From Opitutaceae bacterium (GTDB lineage: Bacteria; Verrucomicrobiota; Verrucomicrobiia; Opitutales; Opitutaceae), in NCBI GenBank assembly GCA_027482185.1, contig JAIXWF010000013.1:1-64000 (forward strand): a stretch of DNA of 64,000 bases, given 5' to 3'. The position numbers and the translations under genes were made by a program. This document shows, piece after piece, positions 62,196-64,000 of the stretch. Position 1 is the first letter of the stretch, and each line of letters opens with the position of its first letter. Below the pieces are notes generated by a model that was not told where the DNA came from, made no database searches, and saw only the letters and a program-made list of their open reading frames with translations.

Positions 62196-62228
62196 GGGGA
62201 ACCACGGAGTTTGGTTCGGTTTAGAAAC

Positions 62229-62402
62229 CCCAGGGGGACACAGAGGTCGCGGAGGAAAACCGGGAGGACACAGAGGGAAAGGGAGGAAGTCGGGAAGTCT
62301 ACGGCATTGATCCACCGGGTGCTGCGTTAGCGAGGCCCGATGAAGCTCCTGCTTCCGCTCGGTGAACTCCTTTTCCTTCTCCGTGCTCTCTGTGACCCAA
62401 AA
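62229..62402. repeat. Inverted repeat of ACACAGAGG / CGGAGG words
   Basis: The left arm (62229-62290) has GGGGACACAGAGGTCGCGGA and GGACACAGAGGGAAAGGGAG. The right arm (62362-62402) has TTTTCCTTCTCCGTGCTCTC then TGTGACCC. Same word type as the inner pair at 50453-50614. Confidence 0.6.
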
Positions 62403-62421
62403 CCCGCCGCGGATGGCAGGT

Positions 62422-64000
62422 TCAGAGCGCCGGGACGGACGCCGGGGGCTTGCGGTGCTTCGTGGCCTGCTCGTAGGCGTAGGCGAGCTTGATCAGTTCG
62501 GCGTCGCTGTAGGGCAGACCGAGGAAGGCGAGACCGGCGGGGATGCCGTCGGCGTCGAAGCCCATCGGCACGGTGATCGTGGGCGTGTAGATCAGGAAGG
62601 TGTTCAGGGAGACGACGCCGCCGTTGCTCTTGTAGGGCGGGGTGGTGGCTTCCTTGATCAACGTGGGCTGGTGTTCGACGGCCTTGTAGGCGAGGGCGGT
62701 GACCTTCGCGTCGGCCATGACCTTGGCCATGTTCATCAGCAGTTGTTCGCGGGCGCGCTGGGCTTCGAGGATCCGGGCCGGGTCGGCGGCGGCACGAGGA
62801 CCGCCCGAGCGGCCGCTGCCACCGGTGTAACCGACGCCGCCGGCGGTCGCGGACTCCGGATGTTCGGCGCGGTACTTGGCGACCATGGTCTTGAAGCTCG
62901 TGGCCATGGCGGGGTGCTTGTTGATGTCTTCCTGATTCTTGAATTGGGAATTGGGATTCCGGGAGAGGTAGACCTTGAGGGCTTCCTCGGTCTTGGCCGG
63001 ATCGGAGGCGCGCTTCGCCTGGAGGGTTTTCAGATCGGGAATCACGATGTCGACGAGGACGGCGCCGGCGGCCTGGAGCTCGCCGAGGGCCTTCTGGAAG
63101 ACGGCGTCGACTTTCTTGAAGTCGGGGGCGTCGGGCTTCGAGCCGCTGCCGATGGCTTCGCGGATGACGCCGATGCGCGCGCCCTTGAGGGCGTTCTTGT
63201 CGAGGTACGAGGTGTAGGACTTCGGCGTGTGCATCACGCCGAAGGCGGTGATCGGATCCTCGGGATCGTAGCCGACCATGATGTCCATCATCTTGGCGAG
63301 GTCGGTGACAGTGCGGGTCATCGGCCCCATCTGGGCGGTGGGCACGGGATGGCCGTCCCACATGCCGCTGCGGCTGATGAGGCCGGGCGTCGGGCGCATG
63401 CCGGCGAGGGCGCCCCAGGCCGCGGGCCGCTTGAGCGAGGAACTGGTTTCCTCGCCGATGGCGATGAGGCCGAAGTTGGCGGCGAGGGCGCCGCCGGAGC
63501 CGCCGGAGGAGCCGCCGACGGTGCGGTCGAGGGCGTACGGGTTGCGCGAATTGCCGGAGAGGGCGCTGTAGGTGTCGCCGCCCGCGAATTCGCTCAGCGT
63601 CGTTTTCGCGAGGATGATGGCGCCGGCGGCGCGGAGTTTGGCGACGGGAAACGCGTCGAGCGGCGTGATGTAGTCCTTGAAGACGACGGTGCCCTGCGTG
63701 GTGGCCATGTTGGCGACGTCGATCTCGTCCTTCACGAGGACGGGCACGCCGTGCATGGGGCCGATGAGTTTGCCGGTGCGGGCGAACTCGGCGTCGATCT
63801 TGTCGGCATCGGCGAGGGCCTGCGGATTGACCGAGATGATGCAATTCACGAGCGGGCCCTTCTGGTCGTACGCGGCGATGCGGTCGAGGTAGGCCTGCGT
63901 GAGCTGGCGGGCGGTAAGGCGCTTCGATTTGAAGGCGTTGTGCGCGTCCTCGATCGTCAGTTCGAGAACATCGAACTTGGCCGCGGGAGCGGCGAACGAG
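62422..64000 (-). CDS. Amidase (amidase-signature family), 5' end beyond window
   Basis: The frame stays open to base 64000, so the start is outside. The visible 525 codons show the amidase signature: catalytic Lys in VLVKDEIDVAN, the Gly/Ser loop RTVGGSSGGSGGALAANFG, and the nucleophile segment GEETSSSLKRPAAWGALAG. A Gly/Ser-rich loop sits at about 62800-62845. It hydrolyses an amide bond of unknown substrate. The residues before the catalytic domain (TIEDAHNAFKSKRLTARQLT) match the usual N-terminal helix of secreted amidases. Confidence 0.92.
   Translation of the reverse strand, partial: SFAAPAAKFDVLELTIEDAHNAFKSKRLTARQLTQAYLDRIAAYDQKGPLVNCIISVNPQALADADKIDAEFARTGKLIGPMHGVPVLVKDEIDVANMATTQGTVVFKDYITPLDAFPVAKLRAAGAIILAKTTLSEFAGGDTYSALSGNSRNPYALDRTVGGSSGGSGGALAANFGLIAIGEETSSSLKRPAAWGALAGMRPTPGLISRSGMWDGHPVPTAQMGPMTRTVTDLAKMMDIMVGYDPEDPITAFGVMHTPKSYTSYLDKNALKGARIGVIREAIGSGSKPDAPDFKKVDAVFQKALGELQAAGAVLVDIVIPDLKTLQAKRASDPAKTEEALKVYLSRNPNSQFKNQEDINKHPAMATSFKTMVAKYRAEHPESATAGGVGYTGGSGRSGGPRAAADPARILEAQRAREQLLMNMAKVMADAKVTALAYKAVEHQPTLIKEATTPPYKSNGGVVSLNTFLIYTPTITVPMGFDADGIPAGLAFLGLPYSDAELIKLAYAYEQATKHRKPPASVPAL

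Overview
The window is about 64 kb of high-GC DNA that looks like a chromosome segment of a Verrucomicrobiota bacterium, most likely Opitutaceae-like. This placement is an inference from gene content: a DUF1553/DUF1501 pair, a PVC-type CxxCH haem protein with a dehydrogenase-like propeller, STN-domain TonB signalling, a Cys-type sulfatase and verrucomicrobial tandem C-terminal modules. I did not use a marker-gene phylogeny. Coding density is high, most genes are ordinary housekeeping or polysaccharide-degradation genes, and I see no insertion sequence, prophage or CRISPR array.

Layout. 1-6604: a complete phosphate regulon in one direction (pstS partial, pstC, pstA, pstB, phoU, phoB, phoR) with a Pho box between pstS and pstC. 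6775-27856: a polysaccharide-utilisation-like block. It holds a DUF1501/DUF1553 pair, a Tat-type enolase-superfamily enzyme, pdxA, a six-hairpin glycosidase, a lyase-like enzyme carrying an N-terminal STN signalling domain, and, divergent from it, an ECF sigma factor, a FecR anti-sigma factor and an STN-type TonB-dependent receptor. A PVC cytochrome/dehydrogenase protein and an SGNH acetylesterase follow. 27961-29641: a TPR protein, tRNA-Arg(TCT), an initiator-type tRNA-Met(CAT) and a small hydrolase. 29842-37832: a secreted metzincin/RCC1 protein, a sulfatase and an NHL-propeller protein, the first and last sharing a duplicated C-terminal module. 38061-50263: membrane proteins, a putative di-iron protein, argH, an MFS carrier, mutL and glgP. 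50844-52869: a ydbH-ynbE-ydbL-like envelope lipid-transport operon. 53338-64000: a nucleoside transporter, a gamma-carbonic-anhydrase-like protein, folA, ald, a hydrolase, a cyclophilin, a NUP-family protein, two small secreted proteins and an amidase that runs off the window.

The most unusual feature lies between the genes. Many intergenic gaps contain imperfect inverted repeats whose arms are short direct repeats of 7-bp words (GTTGAAA, GCTGATC, CCGGAAA, TTGCGGA or CCGAACT types), or 10-bp helically phased CACTGAT words, or about 8-9-bp words (GGACAGGA, CACGGAGG). One heptamer element lies in frame inside the mutL linker and others encode the C-termini of two small genes. Six CACTGAT palindromes of about 105 bp form two tandem trimers in opposite orientation, flanking the nupC / gamma-CA / folA segment.

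The best candidate for an undescribed system is the STN-tagged lyase-like enzyme divergent from the sigma / FecR / TonB-receptor operon. Three STN-type domains in one locus suggest that the enzyme, as well as the receptor, could talk to the same anti-sigma factor.
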